64,000 nt of DNA from Bimastos eiseni (lineage: Eukaryota; Annelida; Clitellata; Crassiclitellata; Lumbricidae): positions 35,547,627-35,611,626 of the forward strand of contig OY365807.1 in assembly GCA_959347315.1 (NCBI GenBank). Reading direction: 5' to 3'. Positions 1 through 12,583 of the stretch are shown one piece after another. Position 1 is the stretch's first letter. Every line of letters starts with the position of its first letter. A program made the translations under genes and the position numbers. The notes beneath the pieces were generated by a model that made no database searches, had not been told where the DNA came from, and worked only from the letters and a program-made list of their open reading frames with translations.

Positions 1-1209
1 GCGGTCAGAGTTCGGTTTCCAGGAGGTCAGCAGAGAGGCAGAGTAGCTGTTAAGGAGGGTGTCGCTTTGGTCGCGGATTGACAGGTGAGATGTCAAGTAG
101 TGAGTCTGGGTAAGAGTTCTTGAAAAGGTGGGATTTAAGTTTAAAATGGAAAGCCCGGGGTGTGATGGACAGAGGCGCTAGGGACAGATGATGCTGCATG
201 ACGGGAAATGATGGTGAAGGAACCGAGAAGGAGGTAGGTCGTTCCAGAGACGAGGTGCGGCGTGTGATAATGCGCGGTTGGAGAACTTGAGATGAGATGT
301 AATTGGAGGTCGAGTGAGGGTGAGGCAAGAGGACGATCGGGTAGAGCGGGTTGGCTGGATGATGAAGAGTTCGCGAAGAAATTTGGGCTGTGAATATTGT
401 ATGGAGTTGTAAGTTAATGATAAGATTTTGAAGTGAATGCGCTCTGGGATTTTTAGCCAGTGAAGTGATTTGAGAGTTGGGGTGATGTGATGATGCTTGG
501 GTGTTCTGGTAACGGCTCTGGCTAATGAATTTTGAATTAATTGCAAACGTTTGATTTGTGTGGCTTCAAGGTTGAGGAAGATGGAGTTGCAGTAGTCGAG
601 CTTGGAGTGGACGATGGAGGTAGCAAATGGTGGAAGCAGTTTTGAAGTCGAGCATTGGTCGGATGCGGCGGAGGTCGCGAATGTGCATGAAACAGGAGCG
701 AGAGAGGTTAGAGATGTGATTGAAGAGAGATGAGGATCAAAGGTGACGCCAAGATTTCGTAATGGGGCATCCGAGGTGAAGAGAAGGGATGAAGAGTTAG
801 TGGGTAAATGAATTGCAGGGTCGGGTATTTTCTTGATTTGGTCAGGGAGGCCTATGAGGATAAATTCTGTCTTGGAAGGGTTGAGGCAGAGGAGGTTAGA
901 TGACATCCATTCGAAGACTAAGTTTACTACATTCAGTAGTTGTGCAATGGAGGTGGAAAAAGAGGTTGGGGAGAAGGATATGTAGAGTTGAGTGTCATCT
1001 GCATACAGGTGGTGGTCAATAGAGGAGGATTGTATGAGATGACTTAAGGGTGTGGTATAGAGGATGAAGAGGAGTGGTCCTAGGACGGAGCCTTGAGGGA
1101 CACCACATGTGAGTGGAAGGGGTTGCGAACAGAGTTTGGAGGCTTTGACAGAGAAGGATCTGGAAGATAAGTAGGATTGGAACCAGAGTAGAGCGGTCCA
1201 ATATCGCAC
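1..1209 (-). mobile_element. LINE (CR1/L2-like) reverse transcriptase, 3' part, decayed
   Basis: The minus strand reads through a reverse-transcriptase palm region. It has CGVPQGSVLGPLLF, then the catalytic box HLYADDTQLYISF, then SKLDYCNSIF, a thumb-like LKSLHWLKIPERIHFKI and the C-terminal APRLWNDLPP. This order and wording match CR1/L2-type non-LTR retrotransposons. The main frame runs from about 1209 to 178. Around 200-240 the reading frame shifts, and the ending (FHFKLKSHLFKNSYPDSLLD) continues in another frame to about 50, so the copy is broken. The 5' part (endonuclease and N-terminal RT) is missing beyond about 1209, as expected for 5'-truncated insertions. The 3' end lies at or beyond the window edge. 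A related 3' fragment is at 57972-58290 and a shorter relic at 5675-5740. The family call is confident, the exact clade less so. Confidence 0.88.
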
Positions 1210-2545
1210 TATCTTTAATCGCGGTTTCCCCGCGATATCTCTTCTTGATTGTATTACGGTCTTTCGATAAATATTCTTCTTGGCTACCTAACCTGGTCAT
1301 AGATACTCCCCGGGTTTTCCCGAAGTCTCAGTATATATTACGGTGTTGGTGGACAACTGCATAACGCAGAGGACGGTCAATCGTGATGCAAGATAATTTA
1401 TACGTGTGAGGCCGGTATGCCACACACGGACATGGAGCGAGAGGTACATGGTGAGTGGAAGATGCGATATCCGGTGGATAAGGGTCTGGGAAAACGCGAC
1501 GTTAAGATCAGTGACCAGTATTGCCTATGGCAAAATGAGGAAGGGACTTGTTTCAAATGTTTCTGCTTTTCGGAACAGGGAGAACGTTTGGTGCCCCTGT
1601 TGGCGGTTGTTTAAGAGTCACGAGATGTAGAATGATACGACGAAGCGCAGGTCAGGTAGAGAGAAAGAGGAAAACCGTCTCTAAGCGGGCAGACAAGAAA
1701 GGGAAGACTCCGGTCGGTAAAAGAGCGAACCCTGTTCTGAATAAAGGCCATCCTCAGGAAGTTGCCCACCCGGCGACCGCGGAAGAGATAGAGTCTGATC
1801 CCGAGACAGAGTCGTACGCTGTTGCCTCTTTTGGAGAACGGTCAACCCCGATTCTCCTCTGACAGTCACTGCTACGATAGGCAGAGATGGAGAGCAGTCG
1901 ATGTATACTAAAAATAGACTTAGGAGTGACTCGAGTGGCCCCAGGCACAGAGGATGGCTGGAGCCCACACCGTTGCGCGACCTAGTAGCGTCCGAACGGT
2001 GTAGGCCTACGCCACAGTAATACATAACACGCTTGTTTTGAGGGTTTTCATTATATAGGCCTACATCATCATTAGTCTATTTAGTATTCAATTCGTTATA
2101 CAGTTAGTAACAGCATCAGCATGCACTTTCAAAATAAAAACTGTTTGACTAATTAAAATGCGTTATCATTTGACATAAAATTAAGAAAATAGATTAAGAT
2201 AGTATTAATTAAGAAATAAACCATTTTTAAAGCAAACAAAAAAGCAAGCCTCAAAAAGTTACTAAACGTCTTGCAGGCTAGATCGAAAATTATAAAATTC
2301 ACATAAAATTAAAATTAAACAATAAATATTTGTTCTTTCTTTCTACATATTGAAAATGAAGTCGTAAATAATATCATTTAATCATGGTGAGACTAAAGTA
2401 AGTATAGCTATTAGAATAGACTAGTAACTGGTAACTTATCATACAGATTTCGGATACGGTTTCATACATTCATTCCCACTAAAATATTAAACTACATGGA
2501 TATAGACGCTACAGGCTCTGTTCATAGGCTGCAGGCACTTTGCAG
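1210..2545. other. Intergenic, no recognised gene
   Basis: No domain is recognised here. Between about 1400 and 1862 the plus strand has GC-richer DNA with overlapping open frames of 65-104 codons. One contains a lysine/arginine-rich stretch (GQVERKRKTVSKRADKKGK). This could be a relic of a retroelement or a chance open stretch; no homology can be named. From about 2030 the DNA becomes AT-rich and shows nothing. Confidence 0.4.
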
Positions 2546-2937
2546 CAATGTTCCCTTTTAATGTTCTGGAGACCGTGTGCACAAGAAATGTTTTGTGTTC
2601 AACATTTTAAAATCGTTAACACTTTTGTGCGCAAGTTAGCGTTGATTGCGATTATAGTCAAATCAGGACAATGAAAAATTACATATAAGTCTGTGGTGAT
2701 AAGTTCTGATAACCTAAGAAAAGTCCTTTGTCTAAGTGTCTTAGAGCAGTTTCAGCAGATGGTGTATTGCATTATGCGTCATTGTATTTAGCCTTCAATT
2801 TATTTGTATTGGTTTAAAGTTAATCTTCATAGGTCTATTTGCTTTTCGAGAAGAACATTTGTGTGCGCACATTAAATTCTTGTGTGCGTTGACTCCGCGA
2901 CCCGTGTGCGCGCGCACATGCGTAGGCCTACAGCTTA
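2546..2937 (+). repeat. Interspersed repeat, CAATGTTCC family, copy A (right end lost)
   Basis: This starts with CAATGTTCCCTTTTAATG and ends in a stretch rich in GTGTGCGC followed by CAGCTTA. It aligns along its length with the complete element at 39200-39651: shared blocks include caagttctgataac-like and ttaaattcttgtgtgc-like segments. The right terminal repeat (AAGGAACATTG) is missing after CAGCTTA, so this copy is truncated. It carries one TAGGCCTA octamer (2923-2930) absent from copy B at the matching place. Confidence 0.7.
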
Positions 2938-3019
2938 GAAGTTAGAGGTGATACTGCTGGACAGTCCTACTTCCTGAATCATTCCGCTACTAAACGCAGC
3001 CAATTTAATCTAATAAACG

Positions 3020-5175
3020 CACGGGCGGAGACTTAGGGGGGGACAGCGGGAGACGGTCCCCCCAAAAGTTGAGGTGAGGGGGATGGAATAGTCTATACCC
3101 ATCAAATTTCAGGCGATTAAACGTTTGTTTGCTGTTGTCTTTCTCATGTTTGAGGCTGGTTCGTGCCTGCCTGTCCTAGTTTTCGGGTTGTCTCTGATCA
3201 GTGAATGTCTCATCATCGTGAGGTGCAAGACACCAGGCCGGGAGATAATAAACCGACCTGCAAGTCAATTTAAGGTTCAGAGGTCATGGCCTCGCCTGGG
3301 TTTCGATGCTGTGTCTGGTATACGTGTGCCTAGCTGTGTGTCGGCTATCTAGTATAAGTTACACAGCGATGATGCTTGCTTGAGGTATGGTTCACTAAGC
3401 AACCGACGGTACAATCATATACATGTTGCAAGAGAGGGTATTATAAATTAGAATGATATTGGATTGAAGTCTTGACAAAATACTTATAGGCCTGCATAAC
3501 ATACATTGTATGCTTAAATTCACACAGACCGAAATATCTTTTAAAATAACTTTCAGAACTGATTATGCCTAATCTGCATGATGAAGGTTGAAATTGTTAT
3601 AATATTATACTTTTAAGGAGTAGGGTTATCCTTCGAACAATGAAATAAGGCGGCCCTTCATGGCCACCGTTGCTTCATCTGCTATCAACTCTTCACTTTG
3701 TTCCTAAAAGTGTATGTGGTTAAATCCTCATCCATATGTTAGTTTACTCATTTATTTTTATTGCATTGAGCGTCTTTGAATATAAGCCCTATGAGTGATT
3801 TAGCAGCGTTGTTTTTTGTGAAAAATGAAGCGAGATTATTATAGTAGTCAACAAACGATCTCATACTACAGGAGGTAAGCGTTATCTGTAGCCTAATGTA
3901 AATGTAAAACCATTTGGACTTGTATCCCATGTGCGACGGAATAACCGTGAATAAAGCGCGTATACGGTATTGTGGCAGAGACGACTTTAGCCATAGGCTC
4001 GGGCCAACTTACCTGCATCTCTCCTGGTTGCATGCCAGCGTCCCTCAAAATCAGACCCACTCATCATGGTTGGCTAAGTTTAGTATCGCCAAGGTTCTTT
4101 ATCATTATTATTTTAATGTGTTAGGCTTGCCAGTTATGGCGCTGTGCATTGCATGGCTAGTGCATCTCATTGAAGAATATGGACCTACTTACTTAGTTCT
4201 ATTTTTAGTATCAATAAAAAAATGCTCATCGCATTTTAGTTCTCTAGATCTACGCTCAACTGTGCTCCCCAAGTTAAACCGTCATTTAGTAGGCCTACGT
4301 AGTGGTCGATTGGCTGGAGTGGGAGAGACGTAGGAACAAGCCATGAGAGATTAGCATTGACCTTCACTTTTCGATTTATTTTTATTTCATTAATCAAGAT
4401 CAATCTTAATTCATCATCTCCTTTTAGCTATTCCTTATTAAATACACTCAGCAGAACAGCAAACAAATGTAAATGAAAACGCTTTTATATAGCTACCGTA
4501 TATACGCCTACAATATAACCTCGATCCATCTCATTTTTCAATAAGAGCCTGATCCGGTGAGATCATTCATCACCGCTCGTCCTTTTGAATGGATGCATCA
4601 TTATACACTTGCCTTGTTCAAAATGAGATGTGTAACGTAGTTGGCGCCGACGGTTAAATTCGACTCCTGTAGTAAGGCTTTTTATTAAATTAATAATAAC
4701 TATAATAATAACTTAGGGTACTAAACCAAGATTTAAATCTCTGAAATAATCCATCATCGATAAGCGAACCGCAGTAATAATAAGATATTCGTTTATTTAG
4801 AAATAACAATATCTGACAATAACGCAGAAATGCCTAGGCCTGCACGAGTGACAATGAACAATAGTAAGCCAGTCGCTAAAATAAATTTAAAAAACTAATA
4901 AATGTTTTTGTATAATGATCTGGGGATAAATTTAGAGTCGTCATTGGGTGGGACACCGTGGGAGAACATGGCTGTGTGCTCTTAATTGGTGATTGGCGTG
5001 GGTACGGAGTGGAGGTAGGAGGTAGGAGTAGGTTAAAACATGCTCAGGGTTATGTAAGATGAAAAAGAGGATACGCATGAGACGCGGCCTATTTTTGCTG
5101 CATCCATGATTGGGAATTAAAATTTCTTCCGACCTGTCCTCTCCCCCCAAACCCGCGACCAAGTCTCCGCCTATG
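3020..5175. mobile_element. hAT-like non-autonomous element, 2.16 kb, with perfect 8-bp TSD
   Basis: The left end reads CACGGGCGGAGACTT. The right end, reverse-complemented, reads CATAGGCGGAGACTT (13 of 15 identical). The interval is flanked by an exact 8-bp direct repeat AATAAACG (3012-3019 and 5176-5183), the duplication length typical of hAT elements. Both inner ends are rich in G/C runs. The 2.1-kb interior is AT-rich. It has a 139-codon open frame on plus (3914-4333) and shorter ones on minus (3748-3930, 4941-5162), none recognisable as a transposase, so I call it non-autonomous. The boundaries are well supported by TIR plus TSD; the superfamily is inferred from TSD length and terminal bases. 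Confidence 0.82.
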
Positions 5176-5183
5176 AATAAACG

Positions 5184-8030
5184 TACAAAAATAAGATTAT
5201 CACAAAATAAATGAATATTGTTTTATTTTAAACTGAAGTTAGTGTAAACATATTTAGCCTGTAAGTTGAAATCAAGTTTAGATGAAAATATTAAATGTAA
5301 AAAAATAGCGCAGATGATCTTGTCGGCTGCAAGTTAGTATGATATTAATCGCAAAAGGACGCTAGTTAATTTAATTTCGTCATTACTTTCGCACCTATCG
5401 CATGAAATCAATTGAATAATAATAGTAATGTCTAAATTATCTTTTGTTCCAAGTCAATCAGGCCGGGTTCATGGCATAGGCGAAATTAGAAGCCGCCTAG
5501 GGCGGCAAATTTTCGGAGCGCCGAATTTTAATGGGGCCAAATTTTAGGATTAATACGATAATGTTTTCAGGAATAAAATTTCATGATGATTCAAAAGGAA
5601 ATATATAAATTAGTTATTAAAAAGGAGTTTTGGCTAATTCCAAATCTAGGAACGATATTCAATCTCTCAACACCTCATTGAAGCTCGACTACTGCAACTC
5701 CCTCTTCCTCTATAGGCTAAGCGCAACCCAGTGTGTATTGAGATCGGTGATTACGTCATCCATTATCTCTATCGTTGAATTTGCCATTTGCAGTCATGGA
5801 CATCCACGTTGATGGACGCATTTGAGAATTTTCCTAAATTTCACAGACCTTATAGTAATTCATCGAAATTCTTCCGATTTCTGCTACGCCAACTTCTATT
5901 TCGATGCAGTTTTCGTCGATGGGTATGAGGTTAACCCAATAAATTGCTGTACATCGAATTTTTACCGAAATTTGCAACTTACCTATCAGATACGAGATAC
6001 CTGTTCAATAGCTGGGAACGGGGATGAGAATCCCGTCGCCGTGTCGCTGGTCTCTGCATTAGGCTACATGTACCTCACATTATGGTACAAGCTGGATCTC
6101 TGCTGCAGACTGGTTCCCACATTCCACTGACCCTGCAGACTGGTGCTATCTTACACCGTGATGGCAAGCATAAGGAGTGCACACACCATGTATATCTTAC
6201 ACCGTGGGTTGTCCCTAGGAATTAGCTGATACAGGCACAGATCAATATGGCTGCCCCATTATCGGCTGATCCACGTTGCTGACCCACATATTTTATATAA
6301 ATATGCTTTATTGTCAGATGGGTGACCCACAAACAGGGATCTTTGAAATGAGACGTTATTCATGAACAATCAATGCCTGATACCGCAATTATTTCTGGGC
6401 AAAGGACATCGTTCATTCGTCTTCCAACGCAGAGAACAAATGAGGGCGAAGTCTCAGCCATACATACCTGGCGAAGTGTCATCTATCAACGTAAGCTGTC
6501 GCCTGCAGAAATCAAGAGTCGCCGTGCTGAAAAGGTGGCAGAGATGAGGTTAGAAGCGTTTGGTAATATCCTTGTCTTACGTTACCCTGAGTTTCAGTGA
6601 CGGATTTCGGTTTTGTTGCGTGTGGGGGTGCAAACAAAATTTCAAGTGGTTCTGTACGTGGCACCTCCAAATTGACTAATTTAGCAATTCAATCCTAATT
6701 AAGTCGCCGAAAACGTCAAACAGAATCGAATATCTAAACAGATACTTAAAAATTTAGACACGTAAACTTATGCCAATATCAATAGTCCTACAGTATTTAT
6801 GTTGATCTAAGCTAGAAACTTGTTAGTTTATGTTGTATACTGTTTGCGCCTGATTTCATTGAAGAAAAACGATTTATCGTTGATTCAAAGTCAAAGCCAT
6901 CTGCAAGATCACATTCAATTGAAATTAATGCCAATCCTGATAGGATTCGTTTGTTATTGTTGATCGCAAAAACTGATCAACTTCAATGTACTGAAGCTTC
7001 TCTCAGCCGTAGCAGAATGTAACGGAAAGAGTCAGATAAATTATACATAGAATTGACAAATTAGGGAGAACTGACGCCAGCTACATGTAGGTTCTGATCG
7101 TCCGTTATTGGGTTGTATTTAGCAGGAATTTTAACTGATTAAACAGTTTGAACTACCGGTAGTCTAGTCATGAATTATGGGCTCATTCAGTTATCTCAAA
7201 CTAGTAAAGAAAACTAATTAGAACTACAGTACACGATGAAAGATTGTCAGATGTAGCAGTTTTGTCTATGCAATCTGCCAGAGTGGTTCATTTGGATTTT
7301 GAGAAATTTTTAACTGCAGTGTATCCCCATTGCTGCATACAGCTGACATTGTAAGTTCTAACTAGGCTAACTGTTGACGAGAGTGTAGGCCACTCTTAGG
7401 TGTAGGCCTACAAAAAGCAAATTGGAACCAGCGCAGTTACTCCTTGTTAAAATGATAAACGATAAATGTGTTAACTCAAGGTTAGATAGAGTCTCCAGTG
7501 GCAGTGCTAGGCCCCAGATGGGATCAACGGTAACTAAAAGACTCTCGTAAATTATCGACACTTCACGAGATGACACCTAAAATAGCGCATTTCAGTCTGC
7601 TACATCAAAAAGGCGCTGCGCGTCTGACTATTTAACTCGTAGCTTATTAATTAATAGGTATAGCTTAAGATATTTTGGGAGTGTTTGCTGTGCAGAATAA
7701 AATTCTAAAGCATGAACTAACAACGGTCGAGTGTTCCCAGAGGAAGATCTGAGACATGAGATGAGCTGCGGGCTCGAGCTGATGACGGAAGCGCGGCACC
7801 TGCACAGCTTCACGCACAGATGAGCGCAACAATCGTTGATCTACTTGGGACATGTATAACGGTCCCTGTGATGTTTGTGGGATCGGTACCAACGCACGAG
7901 GTCCGCTCCAACAGATGAATCTTATGGTTTATTCTGTCTATAAAGGCCCTCTAAGGATAGGCTACTTGATGTCTGTCATAACGTGTTTTAATAATAATCT
8001 TCTTTTGTTCGCTGTGTTTCTTCAGGTGCC
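5184..8030. other. Intergenic with small repeat relics
   Basis: No gene is recognised. At about 5470-5545 there is a GC-rich repeat-like stretch (GCCGCCTAGGGCGGC region) resembling the end of a transposon, but no partner end was found. A LINE relic lies at 5675-5740. The rest is AT-rich with short open frames only. Confidence 0.5.
5675..5740 (+). mobile_element. LINE reverse-transcriptase relic
   Basis: The plus strand encodes SLNTSLKLDYCNSLFLYRL and SATQ just after. This matches the SKLDYCNSIFLNLEATQ segment of the LINE at the left window edge. Only about 65 bp survive; no neighbouring RT sequence was seen. Confidence 0.6.
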
Positions 8031-8275
8031 TTGTTGATTGAGGTGAGATGGGGTTGATTGAGGTAAGATGGGGTTGATTGAGGTAAGATGGGGTTGATTG
8101 AGGCGAGATGGGGTGGAATGAGGCGGGATGGGGTGGACTGAGGCGAGATGGGGTGGAATGAGGGGAGATGGGGTGGAATGAGGCGAGCTGGGATGGAATG
8201 AGGCGATATGGGTGGAATGAGGAGAGATGGGGTGGGATGAGGCGAGATGGAATTGAATGAGGCTAGATGGGGCTC
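8031..8275 (+). repeat. 20-bp minisatellite, about 12 copies
   Basis: Tandem units of 20 bp close to GGTTGATTGAGGTAAGATGG run for about 245 bp. The first copies have TTGATTGAGG and later ones drift to TGGAATGAGG, so there is a directional sequence gradient. The period is exact until a one-base deletion near 8210. Confidence 0.9.
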
Positions 8276-8399
8276 TGTATTTTTTTTATTATTTTTTTTT
8301 TAGTGTATGTTTTGTATTACTGCTGGGCCTCTGGAGCGGTGTAAAAACCCGTAAACCCAATATTATTATCATTTTAAATTTATCAGTTGTTCTGTGTTG

Positions 8400-8665
8400 A
8401 GCCGATGGGAGGTGGAATGGAGAAGGTGGTGTGCCCGTGGAATAGGGGGAGGGAATTGGAAGGTGGAATGGAGAGGGTGGTGTGACGGTGGAAGAGGTAG
8501 AGGGGATGGGGAGAGGGCAGTGTAACAGTAGAAGAAGTGGAAGTGGATGAGAACAGGGCGGTGTGACGGGGAAGAGGCGGATGGGGATGGGGAGAGGGCG
8601 GTGGAGGAGGTGGCGGTGGAAAGGAGAGAGGGCGGTGGAAGAAGCGGATGTGGACTCGAGACAGG
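8400..8665 (+). repeat. Degenerate purine-rich minisatellite
   Basis: Irregular repeats of GGTGGAATGGAGA / GGGCGGTG / GACGGTGGAAGAGG type cover about 260 bp of G-rich purine strand. The complementary frame gives a proline/serine-rich open reading frame that is best read as repeat translation. Confidence 0.7.
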
Positions 8666-9922
8666 GCAGTCGAAGTTGAATCCGACAGAAATTCTTCATA
8701 GAAAGATGAAGCTCAGCCGAAGGTGAGGATTCATTCAGGATTCTACGCTGTAGTGTACTTATTATCAATCTTTATTTCACCAAACATTAGTTGCACATTA
8801 TTTGTATGTTCGTTTATTTATCAAATGGCTGGGGTACCCGGCGTTCGCCCGGGTGAAGAAGATTAAGGGGGCATCTTGATTGAGGACGAAGTTGTGGGAA
8901 GGCATTCCTGTTTTTGCAGCATGTCGTTCCTGACTGGCCTGAGGGGACTCCCTGCAGGAGGCTGCCTGTCTTGCAGAATTCACCTTTTCTCAATCTAATC
9001 CCTCCTACTCATCTCTAATTCCTCTTCTCTTTCTCAGTCTTCTCTAATTTCTATTCACTATTTGTTCTCACTCAGCTTTTTCCAACTTTCTCACCTTCCT
9101 CAACTTCTCACCCTATCCTAACCGCTTCCTCCTCCCACCCTATCCTTCTTTTCATACTCCTCACCCTCTTCTCGTCGTCACCCTTACCCCTACTCCATAT
9201 TCCTTCCCTAAGACTTCTTCTTCCTCCTCCTCCTCTTCTTCCTCCTCAACAATCCACAACCCCTCTACTGGGTGTCCGAGGTGTTCCCCGAGCGATCGAG
9301 TGAATAGCTGTAAAAGTGTAAACGGAGAGACAGACACAAACATAATCTAGATATGCATGTAGATAAATAGTATTAATAGTACAGAGCAATTGTGCAAACT
9401 TGACTTCGCCATAGCTTGCTCAGATGGACCATTTCTTCGAAAGTCTTTGCAATGTAATGTAAATCCATGAAAATTTCTCAGCGCCCACACACATGACGAT
9501 ACTCCTTACACGAATATAGGCTTAGTTGTTAGAATTTTGATGAGGAACACACACACGATATAGAATAATTTTATGTATCTAAGAGTTTTGACTTCTGAGA
9601 TAAAAAATGTTAAATATTATGATTCTAGTCTGGTAGGTCTACACTGGTATATATGAACTTTGAGACGAACTCGTAGGCCCTATTAAATAATCTCTGCAGT
9701 CTGTCTGCCTGTCTGAAGCTCAAGCTCTATATTTCTTTCTTTCTATCTTTCTCATCTCTTTTTTTCTAAATCAGTCGATCCATCCACCTAGCTGTCTATT
9801 TCGCTCTCTGTATTTTTCTCTTGAATTAATTGCCTCTAATTAAACTTAAAGTATGGACGTCAAGCACGTTTGTTTATATTATTCATTAATTAATTTTCTG
9901 TCTAACTGTCTGTCTCTATCTG
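8666..9922. other. Intergenic, low-complexity CT-rich stretch
   Basis: At 8835-8854 there is a small GC hairpin (ACCCGG...CCGGGT). 8990-9260 is strongly CT-rich (TCCTC/TTCTC). Nothing coding was recognised. Confidence 0.5.
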
Positions 9923-9979
9923 AGTCAGTCAGTCAGTCAGTCAGTCAGTCAGTCAGTCAGTCAGTCAGTCAGTCAGTCA

Positions 9980-10077
<98 letters not shown>
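9923..10077 (+). repeat. Compound tetranucleotide array (AGTC)n(TGTC)n
   Basis: About 14 units of AGTC (9923-9981) pass directly into about 24 units of TGTC (9982-10077). The only difference between the arrays is A to T at one position of the unit. Confidence 0.95.
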
Positions 10078-10592
10078 ATACATAATATGTATGTAAGGCT
10101 AAAACAAGTGTAACTGTGGTCTCTGTGGTTCATAAAAATAATGTTGAAGGCCTATCATTCGACTAACTTATTACCCTCTTTTTAGTGTTCTTCAACAACA
10201 TGGAGATGCCTGAGATCGGGAAAGCGCCTTCAACCACCCGAGATATGAATAGCTCGATGCTGCGGATTCCATCAAACCATATCAATTTAGTTAGATTTTT
10301 TCATTGAGACAGCTTCTGTTCTAACGAACGCTAAAACTCCGGCTTTACCTCACAAAATGTGAGGATTTTAGAACGATTAAGTAATAGATTACAAATCAAC
10401 ACTTAAATTGTGTGTCAGATGATTAGCATGATGGCTTTACGAAGAAAATACTTTACGAAGAAAGTTGAACTTAATTTGATAGGCCTACTTGTTAATTTGC
10501 TCTACATATAAATATATAGGGCCTACTGGCTTTAGAAGTGATAAACGCCTACGGAAACAAATAGGGCCTACTAATGCTACTTCTACTTCTAA

Positions 10593-10812
10593 CAGGGGTG
10601 TAACAAGCGGGGGGGCACCGGTGCCCCTAAGTTTCAAAACTGGGGGGGCAAAGCCCCCAGTTTTAGATGACTTTTGTTGAGATAATTTGTGTCCCCCATT
10701 TTTCACATTTCTGGGGGGCAAAATTGGGAGGCCAAAAAAATTTTGGCGCTTCGCGCGATATTTTAGAAATTACGCCGACCCCCCCACTTTTCAAATCCTT
10801 GTTACACTTCTG
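10593..10812. mobile_element. hAT-like MITE, 220 bp, perfect 8-bp TSD
   Basis: The left end is CAGGGGTGTAACAAG and the right end, reverse-complemented, is CAGAAGTGTAACAAG. It is flanked by a perfect direct repeat ACTTCTAA (10585-10592 and 10813-10820). The interior has G/C runs of 7 and a short inverted CCCCCAGTTTT motif. There is no coding capacity. TIR plus 8-bp TSD place it with hAT-type MITEs. Confidence 0.88.
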
Positions 10813-10820
10813 ACTTCTAA

Positions 10821-12583
10821 TGATAACATTAATCCCATGCAGGTTAATATATGCCTATGGGCTGCCCATTTGGGACTAACGGGACGCATTGCAAATGTTG
10901 GCTGGGAGGGTAGGCCTATATTAATTGAGTAGACTTAAGAGAGCGTCTGCTCCAAAGAATTTATTTAGTTCACTCAAAATCTTTGGTCTGCTCTAGCTAC
11001 TAACCTACTATATAGGCCTATGTAGCCTATCTCCTGAAGCAGAGCAGACGCCTGTTTTTACACAATTCTGTAAAAATATCAACGTTAGTTACATGACATA
11101 GGGCATAACATACACACTACACAGTCAAGGGTCTTGACATTATATTATGTCTGTTCCGTTCCTACCAAGTTTTTTTCACCCTCAACGCTGTCGACCTTCA
11201 CAGTTCTTACGAAATTGTCCTACTCCTGTGATACTTCCAAACTGACTCACAAAACGTAGGCTAACAGTAGAATTGCGTTTTAACCACTCGTGTGATAAGA
11301 AAGATTGATGCATTCAGATTCCTCCTTCATCTAGGTTTTGGATAGGTTCCAAAGCTGTAGCAGGGTATAACAAAATGTTGGCAGAACGTCTGTTAGGGAA
11401 GAAGACGGTTACTTATTCACGGACTCGCTCCAGCCAGTGTCAATTACATATGGTTGTACACACATATATATAGGTGCATGTATTTGGATGTAATATATAA
11501 AACGTTTTGACTATACGTGGTTGACCGGCCGGGTCTCTTATCTAAAGCGATCTGCTAAAAATAACAAAGAGCCATGCGTACATAACATGTGAATAGCCCC
11601 TTATTAACTTTCCTATTTTATTAAAGCGTGGAGCTTCTGCAGCCAAAACTTCGGCCTCTCGACGCACGGAAAAATAACTCCTTCGGCCGTAAGTTCTTCA
11701 TTTATGTCTTAAAAGACACTAGCCCCAACGCTAAACGACCCTCACACAGCTAAACCTGACCCTAACTATCCCTCACTAAATTTTGCACGTGCTCTGCCAT
11801 CGAAGTAACATTTTTGTTTTTAGCATTGTGGCCAAACTTTTGGCAGCAGAAGATTTATCCTTTATTAAAAGCCAGCTCATAACAAATCTTTTGACTCCAT
11901 GTCAGAAGATTTTGTGTGTGCTCGCTTTTATGAGAAGCAGTTTAGAAGCTTTCCTAAGCAGCAACAATGTCATCAAAACAACTCCTTGAGAGTCGCTGAA
12001 GAACCAGTAACCTAGTTGGTGAAAGGTTAGACATGAATGTATAGTTCTTATCTTCACATCTTGATCTCAAAAGATATATACATACCCACAATCTCATCTC
12101 AGATAACTTAATGTCTTGGTAATGGCTACTCCAGAGTTTCTACTGCTGAACATTTTTGGTATTGTAGCCTATTACAAAGAAAGAGTCCAATAAATACAAA
12201 CTCAGACACAACAGAAGTCAAAGCAACCAGACATGTGTGCGAACAAACCGTTATGAATTGCTATAACCATTATTTGTATATGTCAACGAATTTCATGCTG
12301 GAGCTAGAAAAATCTCTGCACTATAACTTGTCAACAAATGTACACTTGATTAGAAATGCAAACAACTGTCCTGTTATGAGAAATGTTTTTTTCAGAATAC
12401 ATTCACTGACCACATAAGTGGGGTAGCTGAAAGATCAAACCCAGCCAAAGTTGTTATAAGTTGTGCTTCATGCATAAGACAGTCTTGTGAACTTGTTCTT
12501 GTTCAAACGTATAGGCAATAAAAGCACAGAGTAGAAAACATGTTCACTAGTCTCTGAAGATTTCACACAACCCTGTCAGGGAC
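10821..12583. other. Intergenic, likely contains RTF2 3' UTR
   Basis: No separate gene is recognised. The part nearest 12583 should be the 3' UTR of RTF2. The nearest clear minus-strand AATAAA (plus TTTATT) that I noticed is at 11861-11866, which would give a UTR of about 0.7 kb; this is an inference. Short open frames (11783-11989, 12235-12417) show no homology. Confidence 0.4.

Noticed and set aside
1548..1862. 104-codon basic open frame as a retroviral-type gag
   Set aside because: It is Lys/Arg-rich but no zinc knuckle, protease or RT is linked to it in frame; the nearby RT is a LINE on the other strand.
5470..5545. A complete hAT element starting at CATAGGCGAAATTAG
   Set aside because: No inverted partner or flanking duplication was found downstream.
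8835..8854. Helitron 3' hairpin
   Set aside because: There is a GC hairpin, but no CTRR end follows at the right distance and no Helitron 5' end was seen.
9923..10077. CRISPR-like array
   Set aside because: It is a continuous tetranucleotide repeat without spacers, in an animal genome.
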